This document shows positions 1 through 5,097 of a DNA stretch of 5,097 bases, piece after piece (within the stretch, counting starts at the first letter, position 1; every line of letters starts with the position of its first letter). Source of the DNA: Gammaproteobacteria bacterium. Its GTDB lineage: Bacteria > Pseudomonadota > Gammaproteobacteria > UBA4575. The DNA lies in NCBI GenBank assembly GCA_028281205.1, contig JANQKJ010000091.1:1-5097 (forward strand), read 5' to 3'. The notes below the pieces were generated by a model, which was not told where the DNA came from, did not search any database, and saw only the letters and a list, made by a program, of their open reading frames with translations. Position numbers and translations under genes: made by a program.

Positions 1-34
1 AAATTAATATTAATAGAGTATTGCCCCAATTCAT
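1..34 (-). CDS. 5' end of next antiporter-operon gene (partial, 11 codons)
   Basis: An ATG at 34-32 overlaps the mrpD stop (TGA 33-31) in an ATGA junction and opens a frame that reads MNWGNTLLILI to the window edge without a stop. A good Shine-Dalgarno sequence, GGGTGGA (minus strand, positions 46-40), lies 5 bases upstream, inside the last codons of mrpD. The hydrophobic start and the position after mrpC and mrpD suggest another membrane subunit of the same complex. A second NuoL/M/N-like proton-pump protein (MrpA N-terminal-like or a second MrpD-like) is the family expectation, since no full MrpA is seen elsewhere in the operon. Eleven residues cannot identify the family. The start is well supported; the product is an inference from context. 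Confidence 0.6.
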   Translation of the reverse strand, partial: MNWGNTLLILI

Positions 35-1506
35 TGCATTCCACCCACAGGAATATTCACGGCATGCAATTCACTTATTGAAAGCATATTCAGGACTGGT
101 AACGCATTAACACCAAGCAGGATTGCTGCCATTGCAAGCACTAACGGTATCCACTGCATTAATGCCGATATTTTATTTGCATCATTCACGACCACAGAAT
201 CTTTGCCAGCATAAAATGCTAAGCGCAAAATTCTAAACATGTATGCGGCAGATAAAAGACCTCCTAACGCAAGCACGATGACGATATACCATTCATTAGT
301 GGTTAATGCAGCATTTAAAACAATCCACTTAGCTATAAAACCGCCTGAAGGAGGTAATCCAATAATGCTTGCTCCGGCAAGGGAACAGGCAAATAAAGTC
401 ATGGGCAAATGTTTAGCATAAACACCAAGATTTGCTATATCATCATGGCCTGCTAATTTTTGCAGGTTCCCCGCGGCCAAGAATAATGCACTTTTAGCAA
501 AAGCATGAGCAATAATAAAATAAACAACACCTCCTAATGCAATTTTCGAATAGCTTTCATGATTACTTAATGGGAAAAACAACATCAAATAGCCAAGCTG
601 CGCTACAGTGGAATAAGCAATGAGCAGCTTTAAACGCGGTGTACGTAGTGCACAATAAGCACCCCAAATAATTGCCAGAATTCCTAACACACTTAATGCT
701 ACTCCTATAGCTTGCGCATAAGCATAAGGAAATACATTTAACCAAAGCTGCAAAATAATAAAAAACGAAGCTTTGACTACTAATGCAGAAAGCAAAGCAC
801 TAACAGGAGCTGGTGCATTTGAATGTGCTGGCGCCAACCAAAAATGCATGGGAAATATAGCACTTTTAAGAAGCAAGCCCATGATCATTAACGCTAGAGC
901 AATTGCAACATGAGTATTAGTCTCAACAATATCTCCCAACAAATAAATGTCTAACGTAGCATAGTGACTATATACAATTGCAACACCTGCCAAATAACAT
1001 AAGCTACCTGTTAAGCTAACTAATAAATAACGAAATGCTGCAATGTCTGCACGTTGGTTATTGCTCAGTGCAACCAGAGCAACAGCTGCCAAACCAATAA
1101 TCTCTAATGTCACATACCAATTAAATAAATCATTGGAAAGGAATAATGCATTTATTCCAGCTAATAGCATCAAAAAAATTGGCCAAAAATATAATTTCAA
1201 ATTCTGGCTATTTGAAAAATAATCACGACTATATATAGCCAGTGCAACAGCAATTGAGTTCGCAAGAAAAATCATCAATCCAGACAAACCATCAATAGAC
1301 CAATGAATTCCTAAAGGCGCGTTCCAGCCTCCTAACGAAAAAACATTCCGATTTGATACGGATAATTGCTGTAGAATTCCTATTGAAGCTAATAGCATCA
1401 GAAGCACAGCAACAATACCAATGAATTGTGCACGCTTAATATAAATGAAGCTAAAAATTGCAGCTAGCAGGGGAGCATAAACGACTGCACCAACTAGACT
1501 AAACAT
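31..1506 (-). CDS. mrpD: Na+/H+ antiporter subunit D (MrpD/MnhD, NuoL/M/N-like proton pump)
   Basis: A 491-residue polytopic inner-membrane protein of the Proton_antipo_M family (NuoL/NuoM/NuoN, MrpA/MrpD), a core ion-translocating subunit of the Mrp complex. Visible motifs are the TM5-type WYVTLE with Glu135, LLLKSAIFPMHFWL with Lys214 and His221, NAPAPVSALLSALVVK with Lys245, HAFAKSALF with His334 and Lys338, and GLPPSGGFIAKW near 383-394 with Lys393. Glu135 and Lys214 align with the Glu and Lys known to be essential in Bacillus MrpD (E137, K219). I place the start at ATG 1506 because the protein then opens with the usual hydrophobic MFSLVGAVVYAPLL and an AGGTGA site (1520-1515) lies 8 bases upstream. 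The frame is open 5' of this, but that extension begins with TTG and would overlap mrpC by 98 bases. At 1506 the overlap is 8 bases. All key charged residues are present, so it looks functional. Confidence 0.93.
   Translation of the reverse strand: MFSLVGAVVYAPLLAAIFSFIYIKRAQFIGIVAVLLMLLASIGILQQLSVSNRNVFSLGGWNAPLGIHWSIDGLSGLMIFLANSIAVALAIYSRDYFSNSQNLKLYFWPIFLMLLAGINALFLSNDLFNWYVTLEIIGLAAVALVALSNNQRADIAAFRYLLVSLTGSLCYLAGVAIVYSHYATLDIYLLGDIVETNTHVAIALALMIMGLLLKSAIFPMHFWLAPAHSNAPAPVSALLSALVVKASFFIILQLWLNVFPYAYAQAIGVALSVLGILAIIWGAYCALRTPRLKLLIAYSTVAQLGYLMLFFPLSNHESYSKIALGGVVYFIIAHAFAKSALFLAAGNLQKLAGHDDIANLGVYAKHLPMTLFACSLAGASIIGLPPSGGFIAKWIVLNAALTTNEWYIVIVLALGGLLSAAYMFRILRLAFYAGKDSVVVNDANKISALMQWIPLVLAMAAILLGVNALPVLNMLSISELHAVNIPVGGMQ
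40..46 (-). promoter_or_regulatory. Ribosome binding site for the gene leaving the left edge
   Basis: GGGTGGA on the minus strand lies 5 bases before the ATG at 34-32. It sits within the final codons of mrpD (residues near GGMQ), so translation of the next gene is likely coupled to mrpD termination. This site is the main reason to believe the short open frame at the left edge is a real gene start. Confidence 0.55.
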
Positions 1507-1798
1507 CGTCTCTGTCACCTGCGCTGGTTGTCCCCCGAGTCTGAATACGTACAAGTAACAACAATGCAAAAGCAGTTGCACTAACAGCAACAACAATCCC
1601 TGTTAACACAAGCGCATGCGGAACATTATCAATAATGTCAATACTGTATCCATTAGCAATAAACCACATAAAAACACCAATACCCATTACATTAATCGCT
1701 ACAACTTGTATTAATGGGTTCTTCCTGAGAATGAGAGCAGCAACACCTAAGCAAAATAATAATATCCCTGCCATTAAATAAATCACTTGGATGCTCAT
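1499..1798 (-). CDS. mrpC: Na+/H+ antiporter subunit C (MrpC/MnhC, NuoK-like)
   Basis: A 99-residue protein with three predicted membrane helices (about 4-24, 28-49 and 60-84), the usual size and topology of MrpC/NuoK. The family signature is clear: residues 59-76 carry VPHALVLTGIVVAVSATA, matching the PxALVLTxIVI segment of MrpC. A His stands where many homologues have Gln. In the complex it is a small membrane subunit of the antiporter core, equivalent to NuoK of complex I and MbhG of membrane-bound hydrogenase. The ATG at 1798-1796 overlaps the previous stop (ATGA), with a strong GGGAG site (1810-1806) 7 bases upstream. The charged tail after residue 84 overlaps the mrpD start by 8 bases. 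Confidence 0.93.
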   Translation of the reverse strand: MSIQVIYLMAGILLFCLGVAALILRKNPLIQVVAINVMGIGVFMWFIANGYSIDIIDNVPHALVLTGIVVAVSATAFALLLLVRIQTRGTTSAGDRDDV

Positions 1799-2757
1799 AT
1801 GCTTTCTCCCGCATCATCAGTAATAGTGTTCGCTGCTGATTTACTATTTATTTTTTTAGGGATAAAAAATAGGCTGTAAAGTAGTAATGCTATTGAAATT
1901 GCCGCGGCAGTCTCAATCAATAAAATCCACTTTCCTGCGTATAAAGCAGGATACAGAAGAAAGTTTTTATTTATTACAAATGTAGCAATTGCCGCAGCTA
2001 TGAATACTATTAGCCCAATAGTTAGCAGCCAGGGACTTAATTTTCTTGCCAGCAATCTTGGATGTGCCAACCTGAGCAATATTAATGCACCCGCCCATAC
2101 CGCACCGGCTTGAAACGCACCGCCAGGTGAATATGATCCCACCCAAAGCGTGTAACCCCCAAACAAGACACAAGCGGGAACCACTAATTTGCTCAAACTA
2201 TGTAAAAGAAAATTTGATGATGGTTTCAATTCATAATCGAAAAGGCTGATACCAATTGAATAAACACCCAACGCAGCAAGAAATAACACACCAATCTCTA
2301 ACAAAGTATCAAAACTTCTAAAATTAAGTAATACTGCTGTGACTGGGTTCAACACACCTGAATCACTTAAGGAACTATCTACTAGATACGCCAATGCAGA
2401 ATTTGGCTTTGAAAAAAGCAAAATAGAACTTAAGCTAAAAACAATAATAACGACAATAAAAAATGCTGTCGCAATAACTTTTTTAGATATAGTATTTTCT
2501 GTTAAAGTAATATTAGATTTAGCAGCGCGTAATTTACGCCAACTAAATAACAATAGTGCTCCCGTCACACCTGAACCAATTGCTGCTTCTGCAATAGCAA
2601 CATCATAAGCACCTAAACGAGTCCAAATAAGCGCAACAATTAAACCCAATGCAATAAAGTAGGTAATCGAGTTTATAGCCTGGCGGGAAAATAGGCATAA
2701 ACACGCTAATATAATTGTCATTAAAGCAATAATTATGTCGAACAGATAAAACATCAT
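1795..2757 (-). CDS. Fused antiporter subunit: MrpA C-terminal modules (DUF4040/MbhD, MbhE) joined to MrpB (MnhB)
   Basis: A 320-residue membrane protein with three consecutive modules. Residues 5-75 are DUF4040/MbhD, with the hallmark segment WTRLGAYDVAIAEAAIGSG at 45-63 (Asp52, Glu57). Residues about 95-172 are MbhE-like, with NPVTAVLLNFRSFDTLLEIGVLF at 137-159 (Arg147, Asp150, Glu154), matching the FRGFDTLGE stretch at the end of classical MrpA. Residues about 185-300 are MnhB/MrpB, with LFGGYTLWVGSYSPGGAFQAG at 198-218. The PGGAFQ form has Ala where Bacillus MrpB has Gly, as I recall for proteobacterial proteins. The charged tail after 300 is probably cytoplasmic. It would serve as the membrane scaffold next to the pump subunits. 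It starts at 2757-2755 in a TAATG junction with mrpG; a second in-frame ATG follows at once. Its GGGAG site lies inside a small hairpin. Classical operons carry the first two modules on MrpA and MrpB separately. Confidence 0.88.
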   Translation of the reverse strand: MMFYLFDIIIALMTIILACLCLFSRQAINSITYFIALGLIVALIWTRLGAYDVAIAEAAIGSGVTGALLLFSWRKLRAAKSNITLTENTISKKVIATAFFIVVIIVFSLSSILLFSKPNSALAYLVDSSLSDSGVLNPVTAVLLNFRSFDTLLEIGVLFLAALGVYSIGISLFDYELKPSSNFLLHSLSKLVVPACVLFGGYTLWVGSYSPGGAFQAGAVWAGALILLRLAHPRLLARKLSPWLLTIGLIVFIAAAIATFVINKNFLLYPALYAGKWILLIETAAAISIALLLYSLFFIPKKINSKSAANTITDDAGESI

Positions 2758-3062
2758 TAGCGGGAATCTCCCGAGATAATTTTATTGCTCATATTAATAC
2801 GCCTTGCAATGATGAAACTCATCAAACTACTAGTAGCTAATATAAACAGCCAGACGAATATTATTTTTAAACCTATTAGCCAATCATTACTATAAATTGC
2901 TACTGCTAGTGAAATACATGCTAGACCTATGTTATCTGCTTTAGTTAATGCATGAACTCGACACATCAAGTCAGGAAAACGTAACAACCCAATAGACCCT
3001 GCGAAAAAAAATACCAGGCCCACAACTAAGAGAATCACAGTTAGCACATCTAATATGATCAC
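2757..3062 (-). CDS. mrpG: Na+/H+ antiporter subunit G (MrpG/MnhG/PhaG)
   Basis: A 101-residue membrane protein of the PhaG_MnhG_YufB family. Residues 22-46 carry the near-universal signature: GSIGLLRFPD, then RVHALTKADNIG. About three helices are expected (4-24, 43-58 and 63-86), with a short basic C-terminal tail. MrpG is a small accessory membrane subunit needed for assembly and activity of the whole antiporter, and corresponds to MbhC of hydrogenases. The start codon is GTG at 3062-3060, in a GTGA overlap with the mrpF stop. GGAGG (3071-3067) lies 4 bases upstream, and no other plausible start exists before the signature. Eight consecutive T residues (minus strand) encode the FFF at 18-20, but the frame is intact. 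Confidence 0.93.
   Translation of the reverse strand: MIILDVLTVILLVVGLVFFFAGSIGLLRFPDLMCRVHALTKADNIGLACISLAVAIYSNDWLIGLKIIFVWLFILATSSLMSFIIARRINMSNKIISGDSR
2761..2773 (-). promoter_or_regulatory. Hairpin containing the ribosome binding site of the mrpB-fusion gene
   Basis: The minus strand reads CGGGAGATTCCCG, a perfect 5-base-pair stem with a 3-base loop. It contains the only good Shine-Dalgarno match (GGGAG, 2772-2768) for the ATG at 2757-2755, 10 bases away. It lies in the last codons of mrpG (SGDSR). A ribosome finishing mrpG would melt the stem, so this could enforce translational coupling. The sequence is plain to see; the regulatory role is inferred. Confidence 0.35.
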
Positions 3063-3334
3063 TCGTCCTCCGTTGTATCTATAATATTTTTATTACTAAA
3101 CACAAAAACACAAACCGTAATTGATGCAAGCAACCCAAGCACAATCGCACTTTCTATAAAACCAACAACTCTTCCACCATCACTTAAAATTAGCAGTAAT
3201 GCAGCTCCAGTAGTACCAATTAGCTGTAAACTTAAGATACGGTCACCTTTATCCGGACCAATAAAAACACGTGCCATGGCAACGATAAACGCAATAAGTA
3301 ACAGAAAAGCGGCATAGTCAAAAATTATACTCAT
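3059..3334 (-). CDS. mrpF: Na+/H+ antiporter subunit F (MrpF/MnhF)
   Basis: A 91-residue protein with three predicted membrane helices (about 6-25, 34-51 and 58-79), normal for MrpF. The family signature RVFIGPDKGDRIL spans residues 22-34 (Gly26-Pro27, Asp31-Arg32). The second conserved region, usually D-x-A-I-V in many homologues, appears here as ESAIVLGLL at 61-69, with Glu replacing Asp. It is a small membrane subunit corresponding to MbhB. The ATG at 3334-3332 overlaps the mrpE stop (ATGA), with GGAG (3346-3343) 8 bases upstream. The acidic tail (TTEDE) runs into the mrpG ribosome binding site. Confidence 0.92.
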   Translation of the reverse strand: MSIIFDYAAFLLLIAFIVAMARVFIGPDKGDRILSLQLIGTTGAALLLILSDGGRVVGFIESAIVLGLLASITVCVFVFSNKNIIDTTEDE

Positions 3335-3816
3335 GACACTGGCTCCACATATTTTCCATCAGTTGCTGCTGGAAACATATTGGCAATCACTTGCTCGCAT
3401 TGCGCGACCTCTTGCTTTACATTCTCGGCATTAATTAATGAATGTATGATGACCGTTTTACCAATTAGGGAAGCAGTTAATGTTCCAGGCAACAGACTGA
3501 TACAACACGATAAAAAAAGTCTCTGAAACCTTGTCGGTAAGGTACTTTCGTAGACTACATACTTTGGATCAATGTCTAAATCTTTTGAATAAACTCTTCT
3601 TGCAATATCCAAGCCGCCCTTGAATGATTCTTTAACGAAGAAAACACTAAATTTTAAGAATCCTACTAGTGAAAAACTACCAACATTCTTATCCGCAAGA
3701 CGACAACTTATAACACTAGCTAATACAATCGCCGGCAGGCCTACGATAAGACTATTTAATTGACCTTGTGCAAAGATCATCCAGATAATAGAAAATATAA
3801 TTAGCCGAATTATCAT
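3331..3816 (-). CDS. mrpE: Na+/H+ antiporter subunit E (MrpE/MnhE)
   Basis: A 161-residue protein of the MNHE family, the first gene of the operon. Two N-terminal hydrophobic segments (about 2-16 and 20-38) and one near 50-63 are followed by the conserved SFKGGLDIARRV at 64-75, then the LPGTLTASL segment at 109-117 and IHSL at 124-127. The C-terminal part is a soluble cytoplasmic domain. MrpE is an accessory membrane subunit corresponding to MbhA. The ATG at 3816-3814 is the only acceptable start: reading upstream in frame there is no ATG, GTG or TTG before a TAG at 3867-3865. Its ribosome binding site is weak (GGGG at 3830-3827, 10 bases away). The C-terminal extension past residue 140 is not conserved as far as I recall. 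Confidence 0.92.
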   Translation of the reverse strand: MIIRLIIFSIIWMIFAQGQLNSLIVGLPAIVLASVISCRLADKNVGSFSLVGFLKFSVFFVKESFKGGLDIARRVYSKDLDIDPKYVVYESTLPTRFQRLFLSCCISLLPGTLTASLIGKTVIIHSLINAENVKQEVAQCEQVIANMFPAATDGKYVEPVS

Positions 3817-4095
3817 GACTGATAATGCCCCATAGAAAATGTGATTTGTATATAACTGAAAGTACTATATGTTTTGGTCGGATAAACCTTTTACTGATAT
3901 CTTTTCAAATTCAGTCACCGTAATTGATTTTAATCTAAACCAATAGTTCGAACAAATCGAATTTTCACTAATAAAATATCGTTTAAACCTTATATTCATA
4001 AACTATGGATACACTACAATTACAGGCAGCTGATAGATATTTTAGTTCAGTTCATATGAAGGACTTTTTTATTATTTTTCTTTCTTTAGTGGCTT
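3817..4095. promoter_or_regulatory. Divergent intergenic region between the mrp operon and the universal stress gene
   Basis: This 279-base AT-rich stretch must contain the promoters of both divergent units. No strong sigma-70 promoter stands out. For mrp, weak candidates on the minus strand are TATATA/TATACA near 3854-3847 and TATAGT at 3869-3864 (both with poor -35 boxes), and TTGAAA at 3908-3903 with a poor -10. For the stress gene, TATATT at 3991-3996 and TACAAT at 4015-4020 are -10-like without good partners. Other structures are three TAAACC copies (3883, 3936, 3984), a TTCGAAcaaatCGAA repeat at 3947-3961, the GTTTAAAC palindrome at 3981-3988, and the TTCATATGAA palindrome at 4051-4060 followed closely by six T residues. 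Activators or alternative sigma factors may be involved; this is inference. Confidence 0.5.
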
Positions 4096-4527
4096 ATGGA
4101 GATTTATAAGAAAATTTTAATTGCTATTGATGACAGCAAAGTTTCACTCAAGGCTGCTGAAATGGGCATTCAACTTGCCACTCAATTGGGCGCCCAGTGT
4201 GCGATTGTATTCGTCATAGATGCTACCAAAACACATGGGGATGTTTATTCGGAAGAACTGCCGCATGACCGCTTAGCGAAACTAACAAAGAAAGCAGCTG
4301 ACACCTATGCAGTAATCGATGCTAAGTTTCCAGATCACCCCTTTGAGCGTTTCACTCCTGAAGCGAAACCAAGCGAAGGCATTGTTAATACCGCTGAAGA
4401 GTGGCAGGCAGACCTAATTGTTATGGGTACATCGGGAAAGTCAGGAATAAAGCGTATATTCCTTGGCAGTACGGCAGAAAACACCATTCGCCTCAGCAAG
4501 ACACCCTTACTGATCGTGCCGAATTAG
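4096..4527 (+). CDS. Universal stress protein (UspA family, ATP-binding type)
   Basis: A 143-residue single-domain cytoplasmic protein of the UspA superfamily, the standard length. It begins with the typical first strand KKILIAIDDSK (5-15) and has a second strand AIVFVIDA at 36-43. The ATP-binding motif is complete: G-2x-G-9x-G-S/T at Gly111, Gly114, Gly124 and Ser125, preceded by ADLIVMGTS. It ends with the usual TPLLIVPN strand. Such proteins bind ATP, form dimers and are linked to stress and energy state; the precise target is unknown. The ATG at 4096 fits the family N-terminus exactly, but its ribosome binding site is poor (AGTGG at 4088-4092, 3 bases away). It is divergent from the antiporter operon and may share its control region, though co-regulation is inferred only. 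Confidence 0.93.
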   Translation: MEIYKKILIAIDDSKVSLKAAEMGIQLATQLGAQCAIVFVIDATKTHGDVYSEELPHDRLAKLTKKAADTYAVIDAKFPDHPFERFTPEAKPSEGIVNTAEEWQADLIVMGTSGKSGIKRIFLGSTAENTIRLSKTPLLIVPN

Positions 4528-4553
4528 ATCGACATTAAATTACTATTCCGCAC
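4516..4553. terminator. Possible weak bidirectional terminator between convergent genes
   Basis: GTGCCGAAT (4516-4524) and ATTCCGCAC (4545-4553) form an inverted repeat of 9 positions with one central C-C mismatch and a 20-base loop spanning both stop codons. There is no T-tract on either strand, so it does not meet the usual intrinsic terminator pattern. It is the only candidate for ending either transcript here. Confidence 0.2.
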
Positions 4554-5097
4554 GCTTCACCACTTCAAAACCATACTTGCCTAAAATATGCTGTCCCTCT
4601 GGCGACATAATATACATCGCTAAGCGCCATGCATGACCTGCAGCACCTTCCCTGACTACTAAGCCGTAGTCGGCTCCTACGGCTAGCTCTCCAGGAACTT
4701 TAATAATTTTAAGTATTGGTAATTCCTTTTGCGCCAACACGGCATTGGTACAATAAGTAAGAAAAATATCTGCTCTATTCTCACTCATCACCCATGCGTA
4801 TTGATTACGATTTTGAGGTGCCAATTCGCTATTTGTCCCTCCAGTAAGCTGGAGAGCTTTGGCTGAAAGCACAGAAAAACTCCCTTGCATAATCGCCTCT
4901 GCCTTCTCAAACAGCTCCCAAGCATAATCACCGCTTGGATCTGCTTTAGGAGTCGATGTACCTAGCCTAATATCAGTCTCTAACAATTTAGATAAAAGAT
5001 TTTCAGATGTCACATTAATATTGGCTTGACTCAAAGCGCAAAGCTTATTGCGAGCAAATAATACAACCGGACTCCCCCATTTTTGTGATACAAGTTT
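4543..5097 (-). CDS. modA: Molybdate (or tungstate) ABC transporter substrate-binding protein, ModA-type (partial, N-terminus missing)
   Basis: The frame is open from the right edge to the TAG at 4545-4543, giving 184 visible residues that form the C-terminal part of the protein. A TTG at 5034 is not the real start, because the 21 codons before it are conserved in kind (SPVVLFARNKLCALSQ). Recognisable ModA-type segments are LGTSTPKADPSGDYAW, then ADIFLTYCTNAVLA, VPGELAVGADYGLVV and the C-terminal MSPEGQHILGKYGF. These proteins bind the oxyanion in the periplasm and deliver it to the ModBC importer. The signal peptide and first lobe are outside the window. The next gene downstream lies on the opposite strand, so this is either solitary or the last gene of its operon. 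Tungstate or another oxyanion cannot be excluded. No frameshift is seen. Confidence 0.85.
   Translation of the reverse strand, partial: KLVSQKWGSPVVLFARNKLCALSQANINVTSENLLSKLLETDIRLGTSTPKADPSGDYAWELFEKAEAIMQGSFSVLSAKALQLTGGTNSELAPQNRNQYAWVMSENRADIFLTYCTNAVLAQKELPILKIIKVPGELAVGADYGLVVREGAAGHAWRLAMYIMSPEGQHILGKYGFEVVKRAE

Noticed and set aside
239..421. Plus-strand open frame of 60 codons
   Set aside because: It is antisense to the conserved C-terminal half of mrpD and has no recognisable features.
563..745. Minus-strand open frame of 60 codons in another frame
   Set aside because: It is a frame-shifted shadow of mrpD, Cys/Ser-rich, with no family resemblance.
1967..2173. Minus-strand open frame of 68 codons
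   Set aside because: It is an out-of-frame shadow of the MnhB module in the fusion gene.
2339..2608. Plus-strand open frame of 89 codons
   Set aside because: It is antisense to the DUF4040/MbhE part of the fusion gene, whose conserved motifs show that the minus frame is the real one.
3004..3011. Run of eight A residues in mrpG as a frameshift or pseudogene mark
   Set aside because: The reading frame is intact through the conserved GSIGLLRFPD signature, so the run encodes FFF normally.
3880..3908. TTGAAA with a -10 as the mrp promoter
   Set aside because: At 17-18 base spacing the -10 is TTATCC or TATCCG, too poor to call.
4543..5034. TTG at 5034 as the start of the binding-protein gene
   Set aside because: The frame continues to the window edge with residues typical of ModA (VVLFARNKLCAL), so the gene is cut by the window and not short.

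Overview
This AT-rich bacterial window is dominated by one minus-strand operon for a multisubunit Mrp/Mnh-type cation/proton antiporter. The proteins resemble those of Proteobacteria (PGGAFQ-type MnhB, ModA with a TYCTN motif), and a gamma- or betaproteobacterium is my best guess. That is an inference from recalled family sequence, not a search.

Layout, read along the minus strand from 3816 down to 1: mrpE (3816-3331), mrpF (3334-3059), mrpG (3062-2757, GTG start), a fusion of the MrpA C-terminal modules (DUF4040/MbhD and MbhE) with MrpB (2757-1795), mrpC (1798-1499), mrpD (start corrected to 1506, ending at 31), and the first 11 codons of another membrane-protein gene (34 to the edge). Every junction overlaps by 1-8 bases, so this is one tightly coupled transcript. 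No full-length MrpA N-terminal proton-pump subunit is in the window. The gene cut at the left edge is the obvious place for a second pump-type subunit. The order E-F-G-(MbhD-MbhE-MnhB)-C-D matches the ion-translocating half of archaeal membrane-bound hydrogenases (MbhA-H) better than the classical Bacillus A-B-C-D-E-F-G order.

A 279-base non-coding stretch (3817-4095) separates the operon from a divergent gene for a small universal stress protein with a complete ATP-binding motif (4096-4527). It holds several small repeats, an in-frame 34-codon ORF that runs into the stress gene, and no convincing promoter.

The right end holds the C-terminal 184 residues of a ModA-type molybdate/tungstate-binding protein on the minus strand, converging on the stress gene with only 15 bases between stop codons. 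Its start lies beyond the window.

Together, the operon would make a membrane complex exchanging H+ for Na+ (or another cation) for pH, salt and energy homeostasis. The stress protein may be a cytoplasmic ATP-binding accessory sharing the intergenic control region. The ModA gene looks functionally unrelated. I see no RNA genes, insertion sequences, CRISPR arrays or clear terminators. The most unusual points are the three-module fusion and archaeal-like order, and a hairpin that overlaps the ribosome binding site of the fusion gene.
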